Source of the DNA: a candidate division KSB1 bacterium
GTDB taxonomy: Bacteria > Zhuqueibacterota > JdFR-76 > DREG01
DNA length: 64,000 nucleotides
Reading direction: 5' to 3'
Assembly (NCBI GenBank): GCA_022566355.1
Contig: JADFJB010000002.1
Span: 1 to 64,000, forward strand
Under the pieces are notes generated by a model. It ran no database searches. It was not told where the DNA came from and saw only the letters and a list, made by a program, of their open reading frames with translations. The position numbers and the translations under genes are program-made. The stretch's first letter is position 1. The number at the start of each line of letters is the position of its first letter. Below are positions 27,032 to 36,673 of the stretch, in pieces.

Positions 27032-28340
27032 ATTGTAATTTATCTTTAAAAAACACTTTTAACTGATCAATACCCACCCTTATTTGCTCCATCGTATCCC
27101 GATCTCTAACCGTAACTGTCTGGTTTTCAATAGACTCTGTGTCAACTGTTACGCAGTAAGGCGTTCCTATTTCATCTTGCCGTCTATATCTACGGCCAAC
27201 TGCCCCTGATTCATCATAAAAAACTGTCGTATGATTTCTTAATGAGTCGGTAATCTTCCGAGCTATTTCAGGCATGCCGTCTTTTTTAACGAGGGGAAAA
27301 ACACCTACTTTTATCGGGGAAATGTGAGGAGAAAATTTCAACACAACTCTCCGGTCTCCCTTCACTTCTTCTTCCCGATATGCATCGATAAGTGTGGTCA
27401 GTAATGTTCGATCACATCCTGCAGAAGTTTCTATAATATATGGAACAAAACGATCACGAGTCGCTTCATTAAAATAAGACAGATCTTTCCCTGAAAATTT
27501 GATATGCTGCTTTAAGTCAAAATCCGTTCGGTTATGAATTCCCTCAAGTTCTTGCCAACCAAAGGGGAACTCATATTCGATATCAAAAGCCGACTTAGCA
27601 TAATGAGCAAGCTCGTCTGCATCATGTTCATGAAATCTCAATTTGTTTTCAGTAATACCCAAACTTACATACCAGGACATGCGTTCCTCTTTCCAATAAT
27701 TCATCCATTCCTGGTCGTTCTCCGGTTTCACAAAATATTGCATTTCCATCTGTTCAAATTCACGCGTGCGAAAAATAAAATTTCCCGGAGTGATTTCATT
27801 ACGAAAGGCTTTGCCGATTTGACCAATTCCGAAAGGTACTTTTTGCCTGGACGATTTTTGCACATTCACAAAATTAACATAGATCCCCTGGGCGGTTTCC
27901 GGACGCAAGTAAATAATACTTGAGCTGTCTTCCACGGGGCCAATATTTGTTTTAAACATCAAATTGAATTGGCGAGTATCCGTTAATTCTCCACCACAGT
28001 TCGGACATTTTTCACCTTCCACCTGGTCTTCTCGAAAACGCTTCTTACAATTTTTGCAATCTACCATAGGATCGGTAAAACTATCTACATGTCCGGATGC
28101 CTCCCATATTTTGGGGTGCATTAAAATGCTGGCATCCAATCCTTCAATGTCTTGCCTGGAAGTAACCATGGATTTCCACCAAAATTCCTTGATGTTCTTT
28201 TTCAATTCTACGCCCATCGGGCCATAATCCCAACAACTGTTAATACCTCCATAAATTTCGCTTGATTGGAAAATAAATCCCCGTCTTTTACATAACGAAA
28301 CCAATTTATCCATGATCGTTTCAATTTTTTTTGCTGACAT
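27030..28340 (-). CDS. glyQS: Glycyl-tRNA synthetase, single-chain (dimeric) type
   Basis: Charges tRNA-Gly. This is the eukaryote/archaea-like class II enzyme, not the bacterial two-subunit GlyQ plus GlyS. Motifs visible: [25 protein letters not shown] (19-43), the zinc-like [14 protein letters not shown] insertion, [24 protein letters not shown] and the C-terminal anticodon-binding domain beginning near KVGVFPLV. The 436-residue length is typical. It begins directly at the recO stop and is the last gene of the envC-to-glyQS operon. Confidence 0.95.
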   Translation of the reverse strand: MSAKKIETIMDKLVSLCKRRGFIFQSSEIYGGINSCWDYGPMGVELKKNIKEFWWKSMVTSRQDIEGLDASILMHPKIWEASGHVDSFTDPMVDCKNCKKRFREDQVEGEKCPNCGGELTDTRQFNLMFKTNIGPVEDSSSIIYLRPETAQGIYVNFVNVQKSSRQKVPFGIGQIGKAFRNEITPGNFIFRTREFEQMEMQYFVKPENDQEWMNYWKEERMSWYVSLGITENKLRFHEHDADELAHYAKSAFDIEYEFPFGWQELEGIHNRTDFDLKQHIKFSGKDLSYFNEATRDRFVPYIIETSAGCDRTLLTTLIDAYREEEVKGDRRVVLKFSPHISPIKVGVFPLVKKDGMPEIARKITDSLRNHTTVFYDESGAVGRRYRRQDEIGTPYCVTVDTESIENQTVTVRDRDTMEQIRVGIDQLKVFFKDKLQ

Positions 28341-29126
28341 TCAAACAGCTCCTACTCTATTTTCATTGGGCCTAGAAATTTTTTTAAAAAATCTTAGTGC
28401 CTTTAATTCTTTTATTCCCTCAACATGATGTTGTAAAAATCGCCATATAATATACTTAACTTCACTTAGGATAGCATCTTCTATTCTTTTGTCAACTAGC
28501 TGAATTGGGGTGGAATCACGTAATTCCAAAATCAAATGAATACATTCTATTGAAATTTTTATAACTCCCTCAGTGCCAAACTTACAATTCGAACAATAAT
28601 AACCACCAAGAGAAAACTTGAATCTCACGGTTTCATTGGCCGGGAATTGCCCACATTTTAAACAGCGTCGAAGTTTCGGCCTAAATCCTGAAGTTTCCAA
28701 CCAACGCCAAACAAATTGATATAGAATTAATTCCGGGTTGTTGGCTTTTTCAATTGATGTGAGTGTTTCCACAAAATATGAATATAGTTGGGGATTTGGA
28801 TGCTCTTTCATTTCTAATTGATTGACGATCTCCGCAGCTGCCAAAGCTAAAGAAAACCGTGAGATATCACTTGAAAAGTAATGAAATGACTTAAAAATAT
28901 CCGCCTGGGAAAGCGTTTGTAGCTCTCTGTTTTCTTTTAAATAATAAACCAATTGAACTTGATGTAAAAGATCTATGGCGCCGCCAAATTTACTTTTAGG
29001 GCGACGAGCTCCTTTTGCAATCAAAGCAACTTTTCCATAATCTTTGGTATAACAAGTCACTATTTTGCTGGATTCAAGGTAATCTTGCGACCGAATAATA
29101 ATACCCTCTGTTTTAATGATGTTCAT
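28341..29126 (-). CDS. recO: DNA repair protein RecO
   Basis: A recombination mediator that, with RecR, loads RecA on SSB-coated single-stranded DNA. It has an N-terminal OB-fold (about 1-80: IIKTEGIIIRSQDYLESSKIV and GKVALIAKGARRPKS) and a helical C-terminal part. A zinc-ribbon-type pair CLKC and CSNC is visible near residues 153-182. The 261-residue length is normal. It lies between mgtE (7 bp away) and glyQS (adjacent). Confidence 0.93.
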   Translation of the reverse strand: MNIIKTEGIIIRSQDYLESSKIVTCYTKDYGKVALIAKGARRPKSKFGGAIDLLHQVQLVYYLKENRELQTLSQADIFKSFHYFSSDISRFSLALAAAEIVNQLEMKEHPNPQLYSYFVETLTSIEKANNPELILYQFVWRWLETSGFRPKLRRCLKCGQFPANETVRFKFSLGGYYCSNCKFGTEGVIKISIECIHLILELRDSTPIQLVDKRIEDAILSEVKYIIWRFLQHHVEGIKELKALRFFKKISRPNENRVGAV

Positions 29127-29133
29127 AAAATCA

Positions 29134-30534
29134 TTAACTAAATTGGGTTAAGTAGATTGTGATCATTCCAAAATAAATTAGCACCCCTAAAATATCATTG
29201 CTTGTTGTAATAAGTGGACTGGTTGCTATGGCCGGATCAATATCCAGTCTTTTTAACACAAACGGAAGAATCGTTCCGGTAAGAGCCGCATTAATAACGA
29301 CAACAACCAATGCGAGAGCAATAACAAACCCTAATCTAAAATCATGAAACCAAAGGCCGGAGATTAAAAAAATCGCTAGTGCAAGTGAAAAACCCAGTAG
29401 CAATGCAACCCATAATTCCTTACGCATTCTTCTTCCTGTTTCCAACATGCCAATTTCACCGGTGGTTAATCCACGAATGATAACAATCGCTGACTGGTTT
29501 CCAACATTTCCGCCAATTGCCATAACAAGAGGAACAAAAAACACAATATAAATCGCACGAGTTAAAGACGTTTGAAACTGGCTCATCAAAAATCCTGAAA
29601 CAATTTCTCCCACAAAGGAAATCGCCAACCACGGTAATCGAGCGCCTGTGATACGTAGTATAGAGGTCTCCTGAATGTCAATATCTGTAATACCGGCTAT
29701 TTTCTGAACATCTTCGCTCGCTTCATCTTCAATCACATCAACAATGTCATCAATGGTTATTCGTCCTACCAGTTTCTTTTCATCATCAACAACCGGGATA
29801 GAAATCAAATCATATTTCTTGAATAGTTTCGCAACTTTCTCCTGATCGATGCTTGTACTAACGGAAATAACATCTTCATTCATAATATGTTGAACTTTTA
29901 CGCCTGGCCGGGCCAATAATAGTTTTTGCAACGGAACAACCCCATTTAACACCTCAGAATCATCGATCGCAAAAACATTGTAAATTTCATCGACTTCTTC
30001 AGTCCTTCTTCGAATCTTCTGAATTGCCTGATCTACGGTCAGTTCTTTACTCACCGCGACGAATTCTTTAGCCATGATTCCGCCGGCAGTATCTTCTTCG
30101 TACAAAAGAAGTTCCCGAACTTCTGCGGAATCTTCTTTGTCAATGGAATTAAGAATTTTCTCAGCAACCTCTTCCTTCAAGCCGCTGATAAAATCCGCTG
30201 CATCGTCAGAATCCATCTCCTTAACAATTTCTGAGATTCGGGCTGTGTCTGCTTGAGCCAAATACTCGGATTGCATCGGTGGGTTCAGTTCAAGTAGTGT
30301 TTCGGAAACAACATCAGGTTCAAGAAGATTGAATAAATAAGTTCGCTCGTCCCGATTTAGGTGCCGCGATAATTCGGCAATATCGGAAGGATGCAAATCT
30401 TTTGCGATGTTCAAAATAAATCCGTCAGCCTTTGAACCAATCAAATCCTTTAAATCATCAAGTGTTGATTCGATCCATTCGGGATTTAATTTTGGATCAT
30501 CTTTTGGTGCAAGTGTTGGCTCAGTATTTTCCAT
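29134..30534 (-). CDS. mgtE: Magnesium transporter MgtE
   Basis: A Mg2+ channel of the inner membrane gated by cytosolic magnesium. The N-terminal helical domain (about 15-140, HPSDIAELSRHLNRDERTYLF and MDSDDAADFISGL) is followed by two CBS domains (about 145-270, EEDTAGGIMAKEFV and VVDDEKKLVGRITIDDI) and five transmembrane helices (about 295-466) with GGNVGNQSAIVIIRGL. The length is typical. Its first 49 bp overlap the end of rsmA in a different frame, and AGGAGG lies 13 nt before the ATG. Confidence 0.96.
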   Translation of the reverse strand: MENTEPTLAPKDDPKLNPEWIESTLDDLKDLIGSKADGFILNIAKDLHPSDIAELSRHLNRDERTYLFNLLEPDVVSETLLELNPPMQSEYLAQADTARISEIVKEMDSDDAADFISGLKEEVAEKILNSIDKEDSAEVRELLLYEEDTAGGIMAKEFVAVSKELTVDQAIQKIRRRTEEVDEIYNVFAIDDSEVLNGVVPLQKLLLARPGVKVQHIMNEDVISVSTSIDQEKVAKLFKKYDLISIPVVDDEKKLVGRITIDDIVDVIEDEASEDVQKIAGITDIDIQETSILRITGARLPWLAISFVGEIVSGFLMSQFQTSLTRAIYIVFFVPLVMAIGGNVGNQSAIVIIRGLTTGEIGMLETGRRMRKELWVALLLGFSLALAIFLISGLWFHDFRLGFVIALALVVVVINAALTGTILPFVLKRLDIDPAIATSPLITTSNDILGVLIYFGMITIYLTQFS

Positions 30535-31280
30535 TCTTTTACTGGAACCTCCTCGGCTCTACGATGAAATTCAAATGGTTGATTTTCAAAATCATCTTGG
30601 GAAAAAAGAGATTTAAGAGAATTTGTCAACAGTTTCCTTCGCTGGTTGAATGCTTTTTTAACCACCTGTTGATAGGTTTGTAATTCACAACCAAGATTAA
30701 CATTTTTGCGGCATTCAAGAGTAATCACCGCAGAATCCACTCTTGGTTTTGGTCTAAACACACTATTCGAGACAACAAACCGTTTTTTCACTGAATAAAA
30801 TGTTTGAACCAATACGGATAAAATACCATAATCTTTATTTCCATGAGAAGCGACAATTCTTTCCGCTACTTCTCTCTGAACCATGAAAACAGCTCTCCTT
30901 ACTTGTGGATATAAATCAATCAATTTAAACAATACCGAGCTTGTAATATTATAAGGCAAATTTCCCACCCACTTTAACTCCTTCTTCACAAAATTCTGTT
31001 TTTCCAAAGTCCAATCTAAAAAATTTTGATGAATAATATTTATGTGGGAATACTTTTTTAATGTATCATTAAGATATTCAACACACCGTTTATCTATCTC
31101 GATTGCATATACCGTATTCTTGAGTTCAAAAAAAAATTGGGTCAGGATTCCTTTTCCTGGTCCAATTTCAATGAGTACATCGTTCGGAGAAATATCAAGC
31201 AGTGAAATGATCTTACTAGCTATATTCCGATCTATAAGAAAATTTTGACCCAGTGATTTTTTTGGAATGATATTCTCCAT
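30486..31280 (-). CDS. rsmA: 16S rRNA (adenine-1518/1519 N6)-dimethyltransferase
   Basis: KsgA-type methyltransferase that dimethylates two adjacent adenines near the 3' end of 16S rRNA, a late 30S assembly step. The sequence starts KKSLGQNFLID, has the SAM motif IEIGPGKGILTQF and the catalytic VGNLPYNITSSVLF. The 264-residue length is normal. It sits between tatD and mgtE in the operon, with a 49-bp overlap into mgtE. Confidence 0.96.
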   Translation of the reverse strand: MENIIPKKSLGQNFLIDRNIASKIISLLDISPNDVLIEIGPGKGILTQFFFELKNTVYAIEIDKRCVEYLNDTLKKYSHINIIHQNFLDWTLEKQNFVKKELKWVGNLPYNITSSVLFKLIDLYPQVRRAVFMVQREVAERIVASHGNKDYGILSVLVQTFYSVKKRFVVSNSVFRPKPRVDSAVITLECRKNVNLGCELQTYQQVVKKAFNQRRKLLTNSLKSLFSQDDFENQPFEFHRRAEEVPVKEWKILSQHLHQKMIQN

Positions 31281-31309
31281 CTGCTGATTCCATAGTTTAA
31301 TACAATCTT

Positions 31310-32080
31310 TCAGTTTTTTAATTTAGGAAACAAACAAAATGCATGATCCGTCGTTATGCGGCCAACTTCTTCCACGGTTATATTTCTAAATTCCGCTTGT
31401 TTTTGGGCAATTTCTTTCACAAAGCCCGGTTCGTTTCTTTTGCCTCGATATGGAACCGGCGCCATAAAAGGTGCATCTGTTTCCAATAATTGATCGCTTA
31501 GCTTAACTGCTTTTGAAATCTCTGCCGTTTTGGAGTTCTTAAATGTTATCGTTCCTGTAAATGATACCGAAAATCCCAAATCTAATACTTCCCTGGCCGA
31601 TTTTTCATCTTCGGAAAAGCAATGGAACACCCCTGTTACATTTTTAAATTGTTTTTTCTTCACACAATTAATCAAATCGGCATATGCCTCACGGTTGTGA
31701 ATAATCACGGGTGTTTTTGTAACTTTGGCCAATTCCAAAAATTCCATAAATACTTGTTTTTGTGTGTCCCGGGGGGCATAATCCCAATAGTAATCCAATC
31801 CTATCTCGCCAATCGCTACCACTTTTTCATGATCCATTAATTTTTCAAATTGATCCATTTGATTGTTGTTGTAACTTTTAGAATCTTGCGGATGTGTGCC
31901 GACTGCGGCATAAACCGATCCATATCTTTCCGCAAGCTCAATGGCATACTGGCTGGTTTGGAGATCAAGACCCGGGACGATTATCTTACCGATTCCGGAC
32001 TCTTCTGCCCGCAAGATTACTTCATCCAGATCCTTTTGAAAATCTTCTAAAGTCAGATGACAATGTGAATCAATAAGCAC
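31310..32080 (-). CDS. tatD: TatD-family metal-dependent deoxyribonuclease
   Basis: A TIM-barrel metallohydrolase acting as a 3'-5' exonuclease or related nuclease. The metal-binding H6-C-H8 motif (IDSHCHL), the Glu in AIGEIGLDYYW, HNREAY, GVFHCFS and ETDAPFMAP are all present. The 256-residue length is typical. The start is GTG at 32080, whose G is also the last base of the metG TAG, a one-base overlap. Confidence 0.95.
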   Translation of the reverse strand: MLIDSHCHLTLEDFQKDLDEVILRAEESGIGKIIVPGLDLQTSQYAIELAERYGSVYAAVGTHPQDSKSYNNNQMDQFEKLMDHEKVVAIGEIGLDYYWDYAPRDTQKQVFMEFLELAKVTKTPVIIHNREAYADLINCVKKKQFKNVTGVFHCFSEDEKSAREVLDLGFSVSFTGTITFKNSKTAEISKAVKLSDQLLETDAPFMAPVPYRGKRNEPGFVKEIAQKQAEFRNITVEEVGRITTDHAFCLFPKLKN

Positions 32081-34155
32081 TACTTAACTTTTGATCCCGG
32101 TTCAATATCGCGGTCTAAAATTAGCAAAGAAATATTATCTTCACTTGAGGCAGCCAAAAGCATTCCCTTAGACTCAACACCTCTGATAACTGCTGGCTCC
32201 AGGTTCGCTACTACCACAATGTGTTTTCCAACCATCTCCTCCGGCGAATATGCCTTTGCCAACCCGGCAACGAGCTGACGCTTTTCTGATCCCAGATCAA
32301 TCTGGATTCGCAGCAACCTATCGGTGTTTTCTACTTTTTCTACTTCAAGTATTTTTGCAACTTTTAAATCCAATTTACTGAAATCTTCATATGAGATAAA
32401 TTCCATCAGTTTTTCCTTTGTTTTTTCAATCGCATCTTTGGGTGTTTCCTCTCCCGTAGCGGTTTGAGTCAATCGTTCGATTTCTTTTTCAATAACTTCG
32501 TCTGAAATTTTGGGAAAGAGGATTTGGGTGCGGCCCAATAGATGTCCCGTTCGTAACGTTAATTCACCAAGATCGTCCCAATTTTGTTTCTCAATTCCTC
32601 CGTTTAAGTTCATCATTTGCCAAATTCGAGCAGCACTAAATGGAATAAACGGGCTACTGACTATAGCTAATGTCTTTGTGAGTTCCAGGCATAAATTCAA
32701 GGTAGTTGCACAACTCACGGGATTTTCCCGTCTTGTAAACCATGGCTGTTTGTCATTAAAATACTTATTTGCAAACCGGGCCAAATCCATCATCGCTTTT
32801 ACAGCAGGACGAAATTGAAACTTTTCTAAATATTCTCCAACTTGAACGGGTAATTCTTTCATTGCTGTTATAGCTTGTTTATCCAGTTCGTCCAGCTCCG
32901 AACGAATTGGAACTCGCCCGGAAAAATATTTTTCAATAAAAGTTAACGTTCTATGAACAAAATTACCGAGTATATCTGCTAGTTCAAAGTTGTATCTGGA
33001 TTGAAAATCCTTCCAGGAAAAATCAGAATCTTTAGTTTCTGGTAAAAGCGAGATTAACGAATAGCGCAAGGGATCCGGTGGAAACCTGGTTAAATAATCA
33101 TCCAGCCAGATGGCATAGTTTCGACTCGTGGAAATTTTACTGCCGGCAATATTCAAAAATTCGTTTGCCGGAATCTCAGCAGGCAAGACGTATTCCCCGC
33201 GCTGCATTAAAACTATAGGCCAAAAGATGGCATGAAAAACAATATTATCTTTACCGATAAAATGAACCAGTTTAGTGTTCTGATTGATCCAATAGTCTTT
33301 CCATTTTTCAGGATTACCGCTTTTCTTGGCCCATTCCTTTGTCGCAGAAATATACCCGATAGTAGCCTCAAACCAGACATACAACACTTTCCCTTTCATA
33401 TTCTTAAGCGGAACCGGTATTCCCCAATCCAGATCTCGGGTGATTGCCCGATCTTCCAGTCCCTTTTCAAACCAGCCATTACAGTAATTTATCACATTGT
33501 TTTTCCAATGGTTCTTTGATTTTATCCATGCTTGGATTTTATCCTGAAATTTACCTAAGGGTAAGTACCAATGTGTGGTTTCCCGAATAACCGGCGTTTC
33601 CCCGCAGATGGCACAATGAGGATCTATTAATTGCATGGGTTCCAGCCATGTGCCGCAAGATTCACATTGGTCCCCTCTTGCCCCATCCTTTCCGCAATTA
33701 GGATTTGGACACACACCCTCAACATAACGATCTGCCAGAAATCGCTTACAACGCTCACAATAAAACTGCTCTTCGGTTTTGGTAATCAAATCGTTGTTTC
33801 TGTACAAGTGCAAAAATATTTCCTGGGATGTGCGATGATGGACTCTTAGCGAGGTTCGCGAAAAATTATCGAAACTGATGCCAAACTGTTCGAAAGCTAC
33901 TTTATGGTTCTGATGATAAAAGTCTACAACCTCTTGTGGTGTAATACCCTTTTTGTCCGCTGTAATAGTAATCGGTACACCATGTTCGTCTGTCCCACAA
34001 ATAAATATGATATCCCGGCCTTTTAGCCTCTGATAACGAACATAAATGTCTGCTGGTAAATAGGCTCCGGCAATCTGGCCAATATGAAGCGGACCGTTAG
34101 CATAAGGTAGGGCGCTTGTGACTAAAATTCTCTCATTTAGTGTGGCTTCGATCAT
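32080..34155 (-). CDS. metG: Methionyl-tRNA synthetase with C-terminal tRNA-binding domain
   Basis: Charges initiator and elongator tRNA-Met. The class I HIGH-type motif is HIGQ at 24-27, and the connective peptide contains two zinc knuckles (CERC..CPNPNC and CESC..CAIC). The second signature is KISTS rather than KMSKS, within GSKISTSRNYAIW. A helical anticodon domain follows, then a C-terminal EMAP/Trbp111-like tRNA-binding domain (about 585-691) of the DFSKLDLKVAKILEVEKVE type. The 691-residue length is normal. It lies between holB (23 bp) and tatD. Confidence 0.96.
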   Translation of the reverse strand: MIEATLNERILVTSALPYANGPLHIGQIAGAYLPADIYVRYQRLKGRDIIFICGTDEHGVPITITADKKGITPQEVVDFYHQNHKVAFEQFGISFDNFSRTSLRVHHRTSQEIFLHLYRNNDLITKTEEQFYCERCKRFLADRYVEGVCPNPNCGKDGARGDQCESCGTWLEPMQLIDPHCAICGETPVIRETTHWYLPLGKFQDKIQAWIKSKNHWKNNVINYCNGWFEKGLEDRAITRDLDWGIPVPLKNMKGKVLYVWFEATIGYISATKEWAKKSGNPEKWKDYWINQNTKLVHFIGKDNIVFHAIFWPIVLMQRGEYVLPAEIPANEFLNIAGSKISTSRNYAIWLDDYLTRFPPDPLRYSLISLLPETKDSDFSWKDFQSRYNFELADILGNFVHRTLTFIEKYFSGRVPIRSELDELDKQAITAMKELPVQVGEYLEKFQFRPAVKAMMDLARFANKYFNDKQPWFTRRENPVSCATTLNLCLELTKTLAIVSSPFIPFSAARIWQMMNLNGGIEKQNWDDLGELTLRTGHLLGRTQILFPKISDEVIEKEIERLTQTATGEETPKDAIEKTKEKLMEFISYEDFSKLDLKVAKILEVEKVENTDRLLRIQIDLGSEKRQLVAGLAKAYSPEEMVGKHIVVVANLEPAVIRGVESKGMLLAASSEDNISLLILDRDIEPGSKVK

Positions 34156-34178
34156 TGTTTTCGATCTCGATAAAATAG

Positions 34179-35348
34179 CTATGCTGCAACTTGCTGAAGC
34201 TCAATTAAGTCGTTTAAATAATTAATAAAAATAAGGTCAATGTAGATATTTCTATCTACTAGTTCAATATAATAATCTGTCTTTTCCAGGGCTTTTGAAA
34301 TTTTGCTTGAATTATAAATAGTGAGTAGTTGATCGAGCTTTTCCGGTTCGTCAGCATTGAATAACAAATCATTTGACGAGCCTGTTTGATAACTCAAAAT
34401 CTGAACATCTCGCAACCAACTTATTGCACTTAAGAAAAGCTCTCTTATTTCGCCACGGTTTTTTCCTCGCGTGAGTTTACCGATCAACTGGAACCTCTTG
34501 TTGATATCTACTTGTTTTACGGTCAGCAATAACTGCCAGGCTTCATCACGCAACCGATAAAAATCGACTTTAGTTAGATCCATAGCTTTTCTAAAATTGC
34601 CCATGGATAATCTGGAAATTATTGCACTTTTATCTTCGCTAATTCCAAGTTCTAAACATTTTTCTTTAATTTCGTCTCTTCTCAACGGCGAAAACTTGAT
34701 CTTCTGGCAACGGGAAAGGATTGTCGGTAATACCTGGTCTAACCTTGATGTAGTCAAAATTAAGATTAGATTTTCGGGTGGCTCTTCGAGTAATTTCAAT
34801 AGAGAATTAGCTGCTTCCATCCTCATTTTTTCTGCTTCGGATATAATAAACACTTTCGTTTCTGCATTGAATCTTGTAAAACTGGCTAATTTTTTTAATT
34901 CGCGGATCTTGTCTATCAATATTTCCGAACTTGATGAGTAAGAAGAAGATAAATACGGATTTTTTGAAAGTTTTTGTAAATGTTCAATTGTTTCTTTTTC
35001 TGCCAGGTTTTTGGGACCGGAAAAGACAAACTTGAAATCGGGATGTGTTAGTGATCCGATTTGCCTGCATGCGTTACAATTCTGACAGGGCTTTTTTGAC
35101 TCCGCCCAACAATTGATTGCTTTTGCGAATTCTATGGCTGTAATATTTTTACCGCATCCTTCCGGTCCGTAAAATAAAAAGGAATTAGCCAAGCGATTGT
35201 TTTCTATGATTCTTGTAAGGATAGCTTTTACCCTGCTTTGCCCAATAATCGAACCGAAATCTATTTTATTTTCAGAATCATCTGATGCTTTTGTTTTCTT
35301 TACTTCAGCGGGAATATTTGTGAATAAATCATTCATTATACTATTCAT
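34179..35348 (-). CDS. holB: DNA polymerase III delta-prime subunit (clamp-loader)
   Basis: An AAA+ subunit of the sliding-clamp loader. The P-loop is GPEGCGKN (61-68), with Asn in place of Thr or Ser, in line with delta-prime not hydrolysing ATP. A zinc module is visible as C80, C88, C91 and C94. The sensor/SRC segment appears as TTSRLDQVLPTILSRCQKI. The 389-residue length is a little long for delta-prime. The ATG follows the envC-like stop codon without a gap. Confidence 0.9.
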   Translation of the reverse strand: MNSIMNDLFTNIPAEVKKTKASDDSENKIDFGSIIGQSRVKAILTRIIENNRLANSFLFYGPEGCGKNITAIEFAKAINCWAESKKPCQNCNACRQIGSLTHPDFKFVFSGPKNLAEKETIEHLQKLSKNPYLSSSYSSSSEILIDKIRELKKLASFTRFNAETKVFIISEAEKMRMEAANSLLKLLEEPPENLILILTTSRLDQVLPTILSRCQKIKFSPLRRDEIKEKCLELGISEDKSAIISRLSMGNFRKAMDLTKVDFYRLRDEAWQLLLTVKQVDINKRFQLIGKLTRGKNRGEIRELFLSAISWLRDVQILSYQTGSSNDLLFNADEPEKLDQLLTIYNSSKISKALEKTDYYIELVDRNIYIDLIFINYLNDLIELQQVAA

Positions 35349-36521
35349 TTATAATTGACGCGATACAATACGTCTATTTTTCGTTAGCCATTTTATAGGA
35401 TTGATGGGCTTATCACTTTGTCGGATTTCAAAATGAAGCATTGGTCCGGAATCGGATTCACCAACCCTTCCAATTAAATCTCCCGAATATACTCTCTGGC
35501 CATATCCCACCGATATCTCAGATAGATGGGTATAAACCGTGTAATAATTGCCGACATGCCTGACCATAATGACATTACCCCGCCCGCGCAACCAGGTGAT
35601 TACGCTAACCACTCCTGGAAATACAACTCGGACCTCATCTCCAACCGGGGCTCGAATATCTACGCCATCATTTTGATAATGAGTATTGGTTACCGGGTTT
35701 TTAATCCGGCCGAATTGCTTAATAATTTTACCGCTAACCGGCCAAAAAAGCTTTCCTTTTGTCGTTGCAAAACTTCTGCCTGTAAGGGGTGGTAAAACGG
35801 AATCTCTCACTAGGAACCGCTCAATCTCCTTGGCTGCAAGCTTATATTCTTCTATTCTTTGGGCTATGAACCTGGTATCGTTGCGAACTGTCGCCAGAAT
35901 ATTTTCTTTGTCCGATTTTTTCGATTGAAGTCTAGATTCTTCTGTGTTCTTTTCGGCCAGGATCTTTTCATGGGCATCTAACTTAGCTTTATTTAGTTTA
36001 TTCGTATGTTCGATATCTAGCTTTTTATCCTGTAGGCTTAGTACGCGACGCTTGTCGGCTTCTGTGACTTTTTGTATATATTTCACCCAGACAATAACCT
36101 GGTTAAACGACTTTGCTGTTAACAAAACCTCCAGATCACCAAGCTTCCTTCGTTTATAGAAATTAACCACCCGGTTGGAAAATATTGCCTTTTGTATTTT
36201 GAATTCATCTTGTAAACCCAGGAGTTCATTATTGCTGGCGACAATGCTTCGTTTTAATTGAATTTCTTCATGCCTTAGCTGCCGGGTAAACTTATGCATC
36301 AAATTGATTTCCCGGTCTATTACCTGTAGCTGTTCTAATGTTGACATTTCTTTCTGTTTCTGATCTTCCAGCTTTTGCCTGTATTTGCTGAGCTCCAAAC
36401 GTATACCTTCCAACCGGGAGTTTGGAATTTTATCCTGCGCTTTGGATTGAAACGAAAAAAAGGCGACAAATGACAATATTAATATTAAATTTTTTATTAA
36501 TCTTGTAATTTGCATGATCAT
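35349..36521 (-). CDS. EnvC-like murein hydrolase activator (coiled coil plus degenerate M23/LytM domain)
   Basis: A periplasmic protein with a signal peptide, a long coiled coil (about 35-240) and a C-terminal LytM domain (about 265-390). Counting from the upstream TTG (36530), the active-site pattern HxGxD is changed to N287-D-G-V-D291, and the first His of HxH is Met364, leaving H335 and H366. Loss of these metal and catalytic positions is expected for an EnvC/NlpD-type activator of amidases rather than an active endopeptidase. ATG codons at 36521 and 36515 are both more plausible starts than the TTG. It heads the operon leading to holB and metG. Confidence 0.88.
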   Translation of the reverse strand: MIMQITRLIKNLILILSFVAFFSFQSKAQDKIPNSRLEGIRLELSKYRQKLEDQKQKEMSTLEQLQVIDREINLMHKFTRQLRHEEIQLKRSIVASNNELLGLQDEFKIQKAIFSNRVVNFYKRRKLGDLEVLLTAKSFNQVIVWVKYIQKVTEADKRRVLSLQDKKLDIEHTNKLNKAKLDAHEKILAEKNTEESRLQSKKSDKENILATVRNDTRFIAQRIEEYKLAAKEIERFLVRDSVLPPLTGRSFATTKGKLFWPVSGKIIKQFGRIKNPVTNTHYQNDGVDIRAPVGDEVRVVFPGVVSVITWLRGRGNVIMVRHVGNYYTVYTHLSEISVGYGQRVYSGDLIGRVGESDSGPMLHFEIRQSDKPINPIKWLTKNRRIVSRQL

Positions 36522-36673
36522 TAAAATCAAAATATATACTTAATCAACTTATTTATATTAAAACTCTGCGCTTCTTTGTGCACTTTTAATCATAAATTGC
36601 AAGCCTAAAGGATAGCGGTTTACTTAAAAAATATCCAGCAAAAGGTGATGGATCATGGCGGTTGAATTACAGT

